In this document: positions 41,424-51,812 of the stretch, piece by piece | How positions within the stretch are numbered: the stretch's first letter is position 1 | How the letters are laid out: each line of letters begins with the position of its first letter | Assembly: GCF_026391055.1 (NCBI RefSeq) | Contig: NZ_JAPLET010000029.1 | Span: 1-64,000, forward strand | Direction: 5' to 3' | Origin: Spirosoma sp. | GTDB taxonomy: Bacteria > Bacteroidota > Bacteroidia > Cytophagales > Spirosomataceae | DNA length: 64,000 nt | The notes under the pieces: generated by a model | The model's input: only the letters and a program-made list of their open reading frames with translations | Database searches by the model: none | What the model was told of the DNA's origin: nothing | Made by a program: the position numbers and the translations under genes

Positions 41424-44400
41424 CTAGTTAGCTTTAAACCACCCATCAAGTAATCCATATATCCTGCCCGTATTACTGCCGTTAACCCAGCTAAACACCT
41501 GTATGGATGCCGGACTTGTTAGCGTTGCTGTAGCGTCATATTTTGGTACCGTAACGCTGCCATAACTGCCATACGAGCAAATTAAATTAGTGCCCGATGC
41601 TGTGATGGTAATAGGTACGTAAGCCGGAACAGAGTTGCCCGCTTTGGAATAGGCCGTGACGCCATTAAAGCCCATAACAACGTTACTACCGCTGATTTTC
41701 TGAAAGTACTGTACCAGCGTCTTACCGGCGTTATCCAGTATCCGGATGTATCCTCCACCGCTACCGGCCTGGCCATACTCGCCTACGCTCGGATAGTACC
41801 TCGTTGCCTGTAGCGTAAACGACACCTTCCAACTTGTTAAACCGGTTTGGCTATTGAAAGGAACGGTGGCAAACTTGTCTCCTGCGGCATTATTGTTCTG
41901 AAAATAGAAGTCCGGTGCTGTTACCTTAGAATAGCTCAGTGCGTTGGTCCTGACAGTATATTCGCCATCGTCAGCTGCTGGTGATCGAACCAAACCAGCC
42001 GTGCCATTAGCGAGTATTGAGTTCTTGGGTAAACCGCCAAAGAGTGGAACACCCCGCGGATCCGGAGCCAAACTTACCGTTGCCGTGACAACCTGCCGTT
42101 TGTTATCACGCTTCACGATTTTCCAAAGGTGCAGGCCTGACCAGCCGTACTCCTCACCATGAACAAGGTATTGGTTTCCATTCGAACCCTGTACACCGGT
42201 AATGGCAAATACATTGCCGGCCATCCCTCTATTCGTTACCGGGTCGTCTTGCGATTCAGCCTGCGTAACGCCGAAACTTCCCTGCAGCAACCCAATGTTC
42301 GACCAGTGGCCCTGTTTGTTGACCTGGCCACCCTGCCAGTTCTCACCGTGGTAGTTCGCGTAGATATCATTGCCAACGGTCTGAACGTTGCCACCTCCAT
42401 AGTTTACATTGTTGCCGATGTCATAAGCGCCATCGGTCGGGTATGGACCAACATAGTTACGGTTCGTCGCCATGTGAGTACCCCAAATAACTTTGTTGTT
42501 CTTAATGCCGCTCAGGTGATAGCCCAAACCAGCTCCCGTAACCGGATTAAACAAACTACTGTTGAAGGTGATCACAGTACCATTTGTGGTCTGCGCGAAT
42601 GGTTCTGACCCGCCATAGACGGGGAACGCATCATTGGCCGTCAGGGCCACGGATTGCAGGGTAGATTCCGCCCCCCAAACCGGGTTGTTGTTGCCGTCAA
42701 TGCCTAAGAACTGCTTACGCACAAACGTTGAGGTTGCCCCGTTGCCATTCAGTACCGAGCGTTGAACCGCCAGGCTACCGTCTTTCAGAATGACCCATGC
42801 ATCGACGTTCTTATTCCCCTGAAGCGAAACGCCCAGATAGATGCCGGTAAACCTCAACGGGGCATTGGGCATTAATTCCACTACCGCGTAAAACTTATCA
42901 GTAAACCGCTGAATAAGGGCATACGTGTGGCCGTTAACCGTTGCTACCTGCTCAAATAGATGAACCTGAAAAACGTTCTGCAGCCGGTTAAACTCGTTCT
43001 CAAAATATTGAGTCGGTACCGTAGCCCGGTAGTTTCGTACGAGCGTCCAGGCTGTAGCCGGATTGTCATAATCTGTCACGGCGAATTCCAGCCACTGACC
43101 GAACAACCGGCTGGGATCGTTCTTGTCAACCCCTGTCGTATAGGTGTTTTCCAAATACGAGATTGGCTCGATGTACGTCCGATTAGCCGCAAAGTGCATG
43201 GCCCGGAAGTTGCCATTGTCGCCTATCCAATAGCTGCCGTTGGCTTCATAGGCCACATACGTATCGTTGATAACGCCAACCGGATCATCGAAATAAAACT
43301 TATTGGTCGTTACGTTTGGATCGTTCTGATAACCGCCTTTGAGGCCCTGCGAAGCGATGAGCGTGGCCGTCGAGGTGGAATAGTGCTTAACCTTCTGAGC
43401 GGTATCTCCATCACATACCGTCAACGTGCTGCCATCAGGCGATATGCCCATGGCCATAGGCTTGCCCAGGTACGGAATGGTGAGCCCTGTAGCCGTCAAT
43501 GAGCCATCCGCGTTGATGGTGAATTGTCTCAGTACACCATTGGTTACGGCCCAAAGCAGGTTGTCATTGGTCACGTCAACACACATGGCGCCCACCGACG
43601 AAAACGCAATATCTCGAATAGGGGCACCGGTCGTTTTGTGCCAAACCCGAATCAGGTTTTTGTTAGCCCCCAGGGCGGCAAACAGGTAGTTGCCGTTTTT
43701 CTGCACCGCCCCACCTTTGAACAGGCTGGTGTTGTTGGGCATCCCAACCGTGTCCGACACGAACAGAGCAGAATTGTAGGTTTCCCCATGATCCTGACCC
43801 TTTGCCGTTTTGTAGATACTACCCCCACCGGTAAAAATGTACTCTTTATTATCGGCTACCGTGAACGCAAAAATCCAGTTTTCTTTACGCCAATCGGTCA
43901 ATACATCATACCCGAAGTTATACATACGAACGCCATCTGAAACCATCAGGATGGTTGACTGTCCGGTTTTGCCATCCCTGAAAAAGTCGTTTCGTACCTG
44001 CGGGTTACTAATATCGTAATACCCCTGTGAGGGATGCCCTTCGGCGTATCCTATTCCATAATACATGCGGGATCCTACCCGGTACATCGTGTAAATCCGG
44101 CGAAACCCTTTGTGCATTTGATTCGGGTTCGACAGATTGAATGATGTATTGCCCAGCACCCCCATCCAACTGTACTGGTTGTTATTACTCTCCAGTTGCA
44201 GCACATAGTTTTGACCCGGCTCAACATCATTTCCATAGTCATCTTTACCGTCCCACGTCGCCGTAAACGTGCCCGGCTGGGTCGTAACGGCGGAGTACAA
44301 CGTACGCACCAGAATGGTATCAGCTCCGACAACCTTATAAGCGCCTAAACTTGCCCTGGCAGCGGTGGCCAAGGTAAAGGCACCATTGACGGTAACACTT

Positions 44401-44576
44401 ACCGGTTTTGATAGCGGAGCCGTGATGACTACGTTTGACTGAGCCGCTGTAGGTGGCTTACTAAGCGGAGCCCCAACCGTGGGAACTCTTGGATCCGGCT
44501 TACTAAGCGGCAACCCAACCTGACCAAACGAGGTCAGGTTGAGCAGGGATACAAATAGAATTAGCAGGTTCTTCAT
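41424..44576 (-). CDS. Large secreted-type tail-side protein with FlgD-like Ig and propeller-like parts
   Basis: 1050 residues with a Sec signal peptide (MKNLLILFVSLLNLTSFGQ). Three PLSKP motifs (23-27, 37-41, 54-58) are followed by an FlgD-type Ig domain (about 60-130; TWDGKDDYGNDVEPGQ). A long beta-rich part (about 150-780) has repeats reminiscent of beta-propeller blades (NLIRVWHKTTGAPI, LRQFTINADGSLTATG), and a C-terminal lectin-like beta sandwich (about 880-1050) completes it. It overlaps the stop of the preceding gene by 1 nt (TAATG). In a late phage operon it is probably a receptor-binding or host-surface protein; the signal peptide is unexpected. Confidence 0.65.
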   Translation of the reverse strand: MKNLLILFVSLLNLTSFGQVGLPLSKPDPRVPTVGAPLSKPPTAAQSNVVITAPLSKPVSVTVNGAFTLATAARASLGAYKVVGADTILVRTLYSAVTTQPGTFTATWDGKDDYGNDVEPGQNYVLQLESNNNQYSWMGVLGNTSFNLSNPNQMHKGFRRIYTMYRVGSRMYYGIGYAEGHPSQGYYDISNPQVRNDFFRDGKTGQSTILMVSDGVRMYNFGYDVLTDWRKENWIFAFTVADNKEYIFTGGGSIYKTAKGQDHGETYNSALFVSDTVGMPNNTSLFKGGAVQKNGNYLFAALGANKNLIRVWHKTTGAPIRDIAFSSVGAMCVDVTNDNLLWAVTNGVLRQFTINADGSLTATGLTIPYLGKPMAMGISPDGSTLTVCDGDTAQKVKHYSTSTATLIASQGLKGGYQNDPNVTTNKFYFDDPVGVINDTYVAYEANGSYWIGDNGNFRAMHFAANRTYIEPISYLENTYTTGVDKNDPSRLFGQWLEFAVTDYDNPATAWTLVRNYRATVPTQYFENEFNRLQNVFQVHLFEQVATVNGHTYALIQRFTDKFYAVVELMPNAPLRFTGIYLGVSLQGNKNVDAWVILKDGSLAVQRSVLNGNGATSTFVRKQFLGIDGNNNPVWGAESTLQSVALTANDAFPVYGGSEPFAQTTNGTVITFNSSLFNPVTGAGLGYHLSGIKNNKVIWGTHMATNRNYVGPYPTDGAYDIGNNVNYGGGNVQTVGNDIYANYHGENWQGGQVNKQGHWSNIGLLQGSFGVTQAESQDDPVTNRGMAGNVFAITGVQGSNGNQYLVHGEEYGWSGLHLWKIVKRDNKRQVVTATVSLAPDPRGVPLFGGLPKNSILANGTAGLVRSPAADDGEYTVRTNALSYSKVTAPDFYFQNNNAAGDKFATVPFNSQTGLTSWKVSFTLQATRYYPSVGEYGQAGSGGGYIRILDNAGKTLVQYFQKISGSNVVMGFNGVTAYSKAGNSVPAYVPITITASGTNLICSYGSYGSVTVPKYDATATLTSPASIQVFSWVNGSNTGRIYGLLDGWFKAN

Positions 44577-46000
44577 TAATAGGTCACGAAATTGTTAGAT
44601 GAGGAGGGCATGTAAACGCGTCCGTTAAAGTGGATCGCAATACCACCATACAGCTCGCTTGTGATCGGCGTAACAGATGGGACCGTTGAACGGATATCCG
44701 TCAAAATCGTATTGTAGGTTGTTCCGTCTGTGGAGTATTCTACATTGAACGTACCCGTTGTTGTCCGTCGAAGCCTTATGTAACTGCCCGATGCTGCGGT
44801 AAATGTCGAGGCAACTTCCAGCGATGCCCGGCCCTGAACAACGGTAGCAATCTTGCCTGAACTGTTGACGTAGATGCCCGCCTGATATCGGCTTAGGTTC
44901 TGCTCGGTCTTTACGCCCGATGTGTTGAATCCAATAGCGGCAAAATCCTGCATCGGGAAATAGCGCATTTCCAGATAGCCTTCAGTACCTGCGGGTAGCC
45001 TGGTTGTTGAAACTCCGCTATTCGGACCGCTATCCCAATCGACTAGACTACCCCCTTTGTAGTATCTAAGGGGGGCACTGGAGCTATCGACTGCGACGAT
45101 CGGAGCCGCAACACCCGCGTCGGTGAAAGTCAGGGCCACCCTTCCGGTTACCACTGTGCCACTGGTTGCCGTCGCTGAGGCAGTACCCGTCAGTAAGCCG
45201 GGCTTGATGCGAATAAAAGAAATCTTTGTACCGCTGATAATGGTGTCAACAGTTACAAATTGATTGGCATCAAATAGCGGCTTGTACTGAGCCAACAACG
45301 TATCACGTAGCAGGCGCATAACCTCATCATAGGTAAACTTAGTGGTCGCCACTACATTACTGGCCGTGCCGGTTACGGGCGTAGGTGCGGTCAGCGTACC
45401 GTTTACGTTGACATTGCGCGGGGTAATATCAACCTGGTTGGTAATAACCGACTGTTTTGTGGTGGAATAGCTATCCCACTGAGTGATTTTTGAATCCGGG
45501 ACAAACCGCTTAGTGGAACTCTCCGCAATTTTGGAAGGATCAATATTTATCAACCAACTCGGATTGGAGTAAGTAACACTGGTTTTTATAACGGTAGATG
45601 GTAACCGCTCCTCGGGTAATATGCCTGTATTGATTTGGCTTGCATCAGCTATTACAGTTCCGGATCCGCCCCCTCCGCCGCTGGAGGCGGGCGTTGCCAG
45701 TAAGTAAGCCAGGTAAGCGGCATCGGCCGTAGACCCGTATGGCACTCCGGAAACATTGCGAAACTGAGCAGGCCGGTAGTATTTACCGGCCTGACCAACG
45801 ATGGTCACACGTAACAAATTGTTGATTGATCGAACTGTGACATTGCTATAAGCATAGGCCTGCCCGTTGTTTCCATTGCTATCCGCAATTGACACCTGGT
45901 CAGCAAACCGATAGATCCGGATAGGGTAGGGGTCTGGAACTTGTGCCTTGGCAGACAATGCCCCAAAAAGGAGCAAAAACAGAATCTGAACGTGTTTCAT
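44576..46000 (-). CDS. Tail-fibre-like protein with Sec signal, short paralogue
   Basis: 474 residues, signal peptide MKHVQILFLLLFGALSAKAQ. Residues 21-150 are nearly the same as in the 815-residue protein at 49279 (IRIYRFADQVSIADSNGN, YGSTADAAYLAYLLATP, Gly-rich linker, ASQINTG). A fibre repeat follows (VPDSKITQWDSYSTTKQ, near 168-184), as seen in many phage tail fibres. The C-terminal half is a different beta-rich module, with a last domain (about 370-470) resembling a concanavalin-like sandwich. It is likely a receptor-binding fibre with an exchanged tip. Confidence 0.7.
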   Translation of the reverse strand: MKHVQILFLLLFGALSAKAQVPDPYPIRIYRFADQVSIADSNGNNGQAYAYSNVTVRSINNLLRVTIVGQAGKYYRPAQFRNVSGVPYGSTADAAYLAYLLATPASSGGGGGSGTVIADASQINTGILPEERLPSTVIKTSVTYSNPSWLINIDPSKIAESSTKRFVPDSKITQWDSYSTTKQSVITNQVDITPRNVNVNGTLTAPTPVTGTASNVVATTKFTYDEVMRLLRDTLLAQYKPLFDANQFVTVDTIISGTKISFIRIKPGLLTGTASATATSGTVVTGRVALTFTDAGVAAPIVAVDSSSAPLRYYKGGSLVDWDSGPNSGVSTTRLPAGTEGYLEMRYFPMQDFAAIGFNTSGVKTEQNLSRYQAGIYVNSSGKIATVVQGRASLEVASTFTAASGSYIRLRRTTTGTFNVEYSTDGTTYNTILTDIRSTVPSVTPITSELYGGIAIHFNGRVYMPSSSNNFVTY

Positions 46001-46021
46001 TATCGTTGAATTAGAATTGAG

Positions 46022-49000
46022 TTAGTAAGATGTGCCAAGTCCCTGCTGCTCGAACGGGGAGCCGGGTCGCTGCTTCATTTCGTCAGGCGGTGTACTTGAT
46101 AGGTTTCTTAAGCTGGTAGGATTGCGTACTAATGCACCTGTAGAGCGATCGTAATACAGTACATTCCAATAGTCGCGCCAGTTGGCAGCCGAACCGGGTT
46201 TGATGGCAGTGTTATTAGCTGCTTTTGATTCATAGACAACGCCATGCCACATCCGTATCTCACCTACCGGCACCGTTACCAATGTGCCTTTGGCGCTACC
46301 ACTTGCGGGAAACAGCGAACTGTTACCAATCTTATCGGTCCAGGTCAGAATTTTGGTATAATCATAGTCGTTGCCGAGCCCCATGAAATTTTTAAACTCG
46401 GCGTATGGGACGGTACCTGTTAGCGTATTGCCTGACTCGATCACCGTAGCGGTGCCCGGATTGCTGTTTGACACCCACGAGGTCACTGGAGAGGAGCCAT
46501 CGAAGGTGTTATTTTGTACCAGAATTTTCGTGTTCGCCCCCTTCACATCAAACTTCATGATGTAGGCTTCTCTCTGCTTTGAGGGGTAAATCCGAGTGTA
46601 CGTAAGTCGGTTATGACCAAACCAGTTTCCCGCGAATTTTATGGTTAGATTCGGTATGGGAGTCCCTCCAGTAGTGCTGTTGAAGTACGTTTCGTAGAGT
46701 CCGGAGTTATTCAGCCACGCATTTTTGCGGTAGATGATTGTGTCGGCAGACGTGGTAACGTGGCCAGCCACATCGGAGGTCTGCGACAAGGCATTCAGGA
46801 ATTTCTCACCGCCCCGGATGAAGATGTTCTTCTCAACCACTTGGCCACCTTCCCGCCAATCATCCTGTTTATTATTGTCTTGAAATTCCTTAAACGGGTC
46901 CTCCTCGTCAATATTGGCCAGCGTGACGTTGTTGTAAATTTTGGTCCCTCTGTGAAGCTGTCCGGTCTGGATAGCCTCCGATCCCGTTCTTACTATGACG
47001 TTATTGTAGATTTCCAGCGAATCGAATTTTGCCCAGGTACCGCTGCCCGTGTTGCCGAGATACATGCCCTCCGACTCCGTGTCATGTATGTACATGTCGT
47101 GGAATTTCATCCGGCGATAAGGGAGACACGCCGTACTGCCGGTGATGCGCATATCGTAGTTTTTGGTGTTGCAGAATACCCCGGCGAAATAGCCGCGATC
47201 AATCTCTGTAAATTCGCTTTCCACCCGCCAGCAACCACCATCCATCGCCAAACCGTTTTTCGTGCTGTCCGTCCACCGGTTGCTGAGGTAAATACCATAC
47301 CGTCCTGACCGCACACCGTAGTTACCTTCATGGCCCCTATAATCAGAATCGCCATCTCCTGTTGCCGGATCGTATCGACCCGAGATTAGTAGACCCTGTG
47401 CCCCCAGAATTTGGAATGTGTTCAGTACTTTGACCTGACCATCGTAGTTCTTGATCCGGATCGGCGCTTGCGTATCAGTTGTTCGAGAGGAGTCCAGCTG
47501 GATTACCACATTCACGTAATCCGCTCCCTTCAGCCAAACGGTGGAGTTTGGGGCGAGGGTTGGCGCGTTTTTCTGACTCGTCCGGATTTGAATCGAGTGA
47601 TCGCCTGAAACGAAATTTGCACCTCCAACAAGATAGTCGCCTAATTTCATTTGAGGAAATTTGGCGATATCAGCGGTGGTCACCATACGGGGAACAAATT
47701 TGGTTGCCGTCACCGTGGCGTCTGCCAAGACGATTTCGCGCGTAATGGTTTTCCCGTTAAAACTGGCAGAAAGTGTCGTGATTCGATCGTCACCTTTGAT
47801 TCCATTCGTTGCATTGTCCAGCACAATTGAGGGCCCTTGCGTAATTGTCAAGCCCGATGCCGCCCCACGGCTTGCCGTAAACGTGGCGGAGGTTGTCAGA
47901 TCGGACGTTGATCCCGATGGAGCGGTAGAAATTACCCGGTACGTACCTGAACTTCCTTCTGCTACTGAATCAGGACCCACAATGGCCAATGTTGAGCCCG
48001 CTGACAACAGATCCGGATTGTCGACGGTCTTTTTCTCCCAAAAAATATTGATCAAACCGGTAGTCGGATTGTACGTCATCCGGTCATGGGCGCCACTCGC
48101 CGTCACGCTGGCAATCGTACCACCAGTGGCCAGTAAACTCATATCCCGGAATCGGTTCACGACTGGTACCGAGCTGATATCAAGACTAACAACCATGGTA
48201 TTGCCTGAAACGGACTGGCTTTTCTGCGTGAGCCGTTTTACTTCCTGGTATTCAAGTTGCTCGGTCATGCCCACAAACCAGACCCGATCAGCGGCAAGAG
48301 AGTCGGCATAGTTGAAAAAGTCGCTCATTTCCGGATACGTACCTAAGTGCGTTCCAAGTCGCATGCCCAGGTGTTTGCTGGCATTACTTTTGGCCATCAG
48401 ATCAGCAAACTGAGCCTTCAACGTACTTACTGTACCAGCATTCCAAGAATCCTGAAGGTTGCGTGTGTACTGCACAAAGCCGGTATTCCCAAACAAGGTT
48501 GTTCCATTTGCAGGCAGTGTTTCTTCATTCAGGAAATTACCCCCGTTGTTGCTTGTGTTGAGCGCTGTATTCGTTGGGTAACCTGTGTAGCCGTCGCGTG
48601 CCGCCGTTGTGGTGATGCCCAGGTACTGTAAAGAATCTGCCGCCCTGACGAAACCCGGCCAGGCCGATGGTAGCACTACCCCCCTCATGGCGTATTCGAC
48701 GCCTTCTGCTTTCAATTTGTCAAAAACAAACTTCTGGTTTTGTGCCAGATCCCAACCTGCCTGTGAATACGTATCGCTGGCAGGCGGATAGAAATTATTC
48801 GTGGTTGGCGTATCGTGGTAATAACCATGGTTTAATACACCCCATTTTCCATCCTTCACCATGGTAGCAATTTGGGCCGCCGTAAGTTTTCCGGAAATGC
48901 CCCACAAATCCCCATTATTGAAATTAGACCTGGCATTTACTACAGCACTACCACGCCAGTTGACGTTGTTGCCTGCGCCGTCAGTGTGCGTTTTGGACTG

Positions 49001-49270
49001 GAAAAACTGATAGTCAGTCCACGTCGATGACAACAGGTCATCACGCTCGTACTGAAACCATGCTTGCTTATTATACTTCAACGGCGCAAATGTGGCAGTG
49101 GGTGAGGTTGGCGCACTGGCATACGTAATTGTCAGACTGACGATGTTTGTATTAGCGACCGGTTCGGTCACGGTCGATGAGCTTGTACCCGACATGCGCC
49201 AAGGTAGTCTCAGGCTTTGGGCCTGCCCCTGAACTACAATCAGGAGCAGGAGAAAAATAAGTTTTTTCAT
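46022..49270 (-). CDS. Secreted-type protein with NodB-like N-terminus and right-handed beta-helix
   Basis: 1082 residues, signal peptide of about 18 residues (MKKLIFLLLLIVVQGQAQ). Residues 60-340 resemble polysaccharide deacetylases: Asp-Asp at 77-78 (ERDDLL) and HGYYH at 148-152, as in the NodB metal-binding motifs. About 420-530 is an Ig-like region. About 550-850 is a right-handed beta-helix of pectate-lyase type, with repeated short strands and N-rich turns (LEIYNNVIVRTGSEAIQTG, TKIYNNVTLANIDEED). Enzymatic tail spikes of phages often use this fold to degrade capsule. It could modify or cut the host polysaccharide. Confidence 0.65.
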   Translation of the reverse strand: MKKLIFLLLLIVVQGQAQSLRLPWRMSGTSSSTVTEPVANTNIVSLTITYASAPTSPTATFAPLKYNKQAWFQYERDDLLSSTWTDYQFFQSKTHTDGAGNNVNWRGSAVVNARSNFNNGDLWGISGKLTAAQIATMVKDGKWGVLNHGYYHDTPTTNNFYPPASDTYSQAGWDLAQNQKFVFDKLKAEGVEYAMRGVVLPSAWPGFVRAADSLQYLGITTTAARDGYTGYPTNTALNTSNNGGNFLNEETLPANGTTLFGNTGFVQYTRNLQDSWNAGTVSTLKAQFADLMAKSNASKHLGMRLGTHLGTYPEMSDFFNYADSLAADRVWFVGMTEQLEYQEVKRLTQKSQSVSGNTMVVSLDISSVPVVNRFRDMSLLATGGTIASVTASGAHDRMTYNPTTGLINIFWEKKTVDNPDLLSAGSTLAIVGPDSVAEGSSGTYRVISTAPSGSTSDLTTSATFTASRGAASGLTITQGPSIVLDNATNGIKGDDRITTLSASFNGKTITREIVLADATVTATKFVPRMVTTADIAKFPQMKLGDYLVGGANFVSGDHSIQIRTSQKNAPTLAPNSTVWLKGADYVNVVIQLDSSRTTDTQAPIRIKNYDGQVKVLNTFQILGAQGLLISGRYDPATGDGDSDYRGHEGNYGVRSGRYGIYLSNRWTDSTKNGLAMDGGCWRVESEFTEIDRGYFAGVFCNTKNYDMRITGSTACLPYRRMKFHDMYIHDTESEGMYLGNTGSGTWAKFDSLEIYNNVIVRTGSEAIQTGQLHRGTKIYNNVTLANIDEEDPFKEFQDNNKQDDWREGGQVVEKNIFIRGGEKFLNALSQTSDVAGHVTTSADTIIYRKNAWLNNSGLYETYFNSTTGGTPIPNLTIKFAGNWFGHNRLTYTRIYPSKQREAYIMKFDVKGANTKILVQNNTFDGSSPVTSWVSNSNPGTATVIESGNTLTGTVPYAEFKNFMGLGNDYDYTKILTWTDKIGNSSLFPASGSAKGTLVTVPVGEIRMWHGVVYESKAANNTAIKPGSAANWRDYWNVLYYDRSTGALVRNPTSLRNLSSTPPDEMKQRPGSPFEQQGLGTSY

Positions 49271-49278
49271 AGGGTGGG

Positions 49279-51726
49279 TTAAGGTCTTGTTCCGGTATAT
49301 TCTTCAAGTACCCATGTGTTCCAGGGTACAGAAGCCGAGCCAACACCAACTGTGCCGCCTCGGGTGATACCTAGTGTAATGACATTACTACCATCAGGCA
49401 CGAGGTTTTTGAACTCAATCAATGCACCGGACGGGTCGAGTTCATTGCCTTGAGCGACACCGAAGTTGTTGTTCACGACTTTTTCTTTCGTCACGCCGCC
49501 TACCGTAAAGGCCGTACTACCCGTTGAGGTCTGTGAAACGGCATAGAGCAGGAGCCGATATTTCTTCGTTGCGTCGAGGTTGTTGAAGGTGACCTGCGCC
49601 GGAGTCGAAGCGGTCACCATCCATCCGCCCTTGTAGACATCCAGTGGGTACAGCGAATTAGCGACAGCCGTGCCACTCAGCGAACCCGATACCTGCGCGA
49701 ACGGAGCCGTAATGCTAAGCGTAATGCCTGAGGCTGTACCCGTTTCGGTCAGCAGACTCTGCGAGGTGTAACCCAGGGTCGAAGTGGTAGCCTGCGTCGC
49801 GGTTGGCTTGAGCTGGTTGAATGGCGACGTTACCGGTACTGAGAACGTACTCTGCATATTCTGACCACGAACGATCCGGGTCACCGTGTAAGAGGTTTCT
49901 GCCTGTGTGGTAGCCGTAACAGTGGCAGTAGCCGCACTGCTCGTATAGCCGGATGCACTTGCGGAAACATCAAAATAGTAAGGTGTCGATGAGCTTAAGC
50001 CAGCTATCGTATAGCTGGTGGCGGAGGTGGTCACGCTGGTGGCACCGGCCATGCTGCTACTGGTCGAATAACGAAGCGTGTAGCTGGTTGCATTGCTGGA
50101 GGCTGTCCACGAAACACCAACCGCACTACTGCTAATCGCTGAGGCAATCAACCCGGTAGGCGTTGCCAGTACTGGAAGTGTACTGCTGGTTGTTGCTGAG
50201 GTTGTGCCATACGCGGATGGTGAGGTACCCGCTCCTCCAGCTGCCCGGATCCTGAACCAATACGTAGTACCCATAGCCAGGCCTGTGACGGCGTAACTCA
50301 AAGCGGAGGTAACCGTTAGTGTGGTCAGGCCTGTAGTAAATCCGCTATTGGTTGCCGATTCGATTGTATAGGAGGTCGCACTCGTTGAGGCTGGCCAGCT
50401 TAGAAGCAAAGAAGTATTGGTAACATTACTAGCTGTGAGCGCTGGAGCGGCAATGGTAAACGTTCCCGATACAGCCGCTACTGCTGCCTGTAAACTGGCA
50501 ACGGTGGCGTTGAGGGCTGTGATGGCTGCCGTATTAGTGCTGATATTCGTACCTGCTGTGGTTAGCCCTGCTGCATTGGTAGCAATGTTTGTATTGGCTG
50601 TTGTGATTGCCGTGGTGTTGTTGGCAATATTGTTATTGGCCGTCGAAATAGCTGACGTATTGTTGGCAATATTGGTGTTGGCTGTCGATAGACCGTTTGT
50701 CAAGGTATTGATGGCCGATGCGACCGCCGAGTTGGCGACGGCATTGGACGACGAACTATTCAGCGACGGATCAACTATAACGGAACTTCCACCGGGAATA
50801 GTGACGGTCACGTTGTTACCTATACGTGAGGTCAATTGACCCGCGCCGGTAAAGGTGACATTAAGTGCATCTGCATTGTTGAACGGCACAAAACCCAACG
50901 CATCCTGTTTGTTATTCCAGGCTAGTTTCTCATTGTCACTCACAAACCGGTACAGGCTTGTTTGCGTAATTCGTGTCGGATCGAATGCGGTTATCCATCC
51001 GGGATTCGAATACACACCGCTCGTCTTGACCACATTGGCTGACAACCTTGCATCGTCAAGTGTGCCTGCTGTGAGCGAAGTGGCACTGGTCGTTACCGAG
51101 CCGCTACCTCCAGCAATGGCCAAATCACCGGATCCAAGTATAGACGCTCCGTTGATCGTTTTGATATTGCTCCCCGAAACGAGTTGAGCTTGTTTGTTAT
51201 TCCATGCCTCCTTTTCCGCATCACTCGTAAACCGGTTTAAACTGTTCTGGGAAATCCGGGATGGGTCCAACGCGTTAATAAAGGTCGGATTCGAGTAAGT
51301 ACCCCCGGTTTTGACAACGGTAGCCGGTAAACGTTCCTCCGCTAATGTGCCTGTATTGATCTGCGAGGCATCCGCAATAACAACCGTGCTGCCTCCACCT
51401 CCTCCACCGCCCGATGGCGTTGCCAGCAGATAAGCCAAATAAGCGGCATCAGCCGTAGAGCCATAGGGTACACCCGACACATTACGAAACTGCGAAGGCT
51501 TATAGTACTTGCCCGCCTGCCCAACAATCGTAACTCGAAGCAAATTGTTAATCGAGCGAACTGTAACGTTACTGAAGGCATACGCCTGCCCATTGTTGCC
51601 GTTGCTGTCGGCAATGGATACCTGATCAGCAAACCGGTAAATTCGGATGGGATTAGGATCTGTGACTTGCCCTTGGGCAGTTATTGCCCCCATAAGAAGC
51701 AATAACAGAATCTGAACGTGTTTCAT
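49279..51726 (-). CDS. Tail-fibre-like protein with Sec signal, long paralogue, two FN3 domains
   Basis: 815 residues, signal peptide MKHVQILLLLLMGAITAQGQ. The N-terminal module (21-165) is shared with the 474-residue paralogue at 44576. Two fibre repeats (TSDAEKEAWNNKQ at 167-179; a similar VSDNEKLAWNNKQ near 258-270) are typical of phage tail fibres. A stalk of Asn/Thr-rich repeats (about 343-402) follows, then two fibronectin type III domains (about 425-610) and a beta-rich C-terminal head. Together this is a multidomain, probably trimeric fibre for host binding. It lies 8 nt before the 46022-49270 gene. Confidence 0.75.
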   Translation of the reverse strand: MKHVQILLLLLMGAITAQGQVTDPNPIRIYRFADQVSIADSNGNNGQAYAFSNVTVRSINNLLRVTIVGQAGKYYKPSQFRNVSGVPYGSTADAAYLAYLLATPSGGGGGGGSTVVIADASQINTGTLAEERLPATVVKTGGTYSNPTFINALDPSRISQNSLNRFTSDAEKEAWNNKQAQLVSGSNIKTINGASILGSGDLAIAGGSGSVTTSATSLTAGTLDDARLSANVVKTSGVYSNPGWITAFDPTRITQTSLYRFVSDNEKLAWNNKQDALGFVPFNNADALNVTFTGAGQLTSRIGNNVTVTIPGGSSVIVDPSLNSSSSNAVANSAVASAINTLTNGLSTANTNIANNTSAISTANNNIANNTTAITTANTNIATNAAGLTTAGTNISTNTAAITALNATVASLQAAVAAVSGTFTIAAPALTASNVTNTSLLLSWPASTSATSYTIESATNSGFTTGLTTLTVTSALSYAVTGLAMGTTYWFRIRAAGGAGTSPSAYGTTSATTSSTLPVLATPTGLIASAISSSAVGVSWTASSNATSYTLRYSTSSSMAGATSVTTSATSYTIAGLSSSTPYYFDVSASASGYTSSAATATVTATTQAETSYTVTRIVRGQNMQSTFSVPVTSPFNQLKPTATQATTSTLGYTSQSLLTETGTASGITLSITAPFAQVSGSLSGTAVANSLYPLDVYKGGWMVTASTPAQVTFNNLDATKKYRLLLYAVSQTSTGSTAFTVGGVTKEKVVNNNFGVAQGNELDPSGALIEFKNLVPDGSNVITLGITRGGTVGVGSASVPWNTWVLEEYTGTRP
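50524..50700 (-). repeat. Coding repeats of a fibre stalk
   Basis: The coding sequence repeats a unit of about 14 residues of form (T)ANTNIANNTSAIS, four to five times with drift. Such Asn/Thr/Ala repeats build trimeric coiled or beta-spiral stalks. The DNA repeats could mimic a CRISPR-like pattern but are codon-phased. Confidence 0.75.
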
Positions 51727-51812
51727 AAACTTGATTTACGAATTGGACTTAAGTGAAAAATGGTAAGAGAAAAAGCCATTCCTCATGGATGAGGAATGGT
51801 GATAATCAGTAG

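Noticed and set aside
50524..50700. CRISPR-like spaced repeats
   Set aside because: The repeats are codon-phased, diverge gradually, have no unique spacers and lie inside a fibre gene.
50417..50839. 140-residue plus-strand ORF with many Val/Ala/Leu residues
   Set aside because: It is the antisense of the Asn/Thr-rich fibre stalk; its hydrophobic look is a by-product of the repeats.
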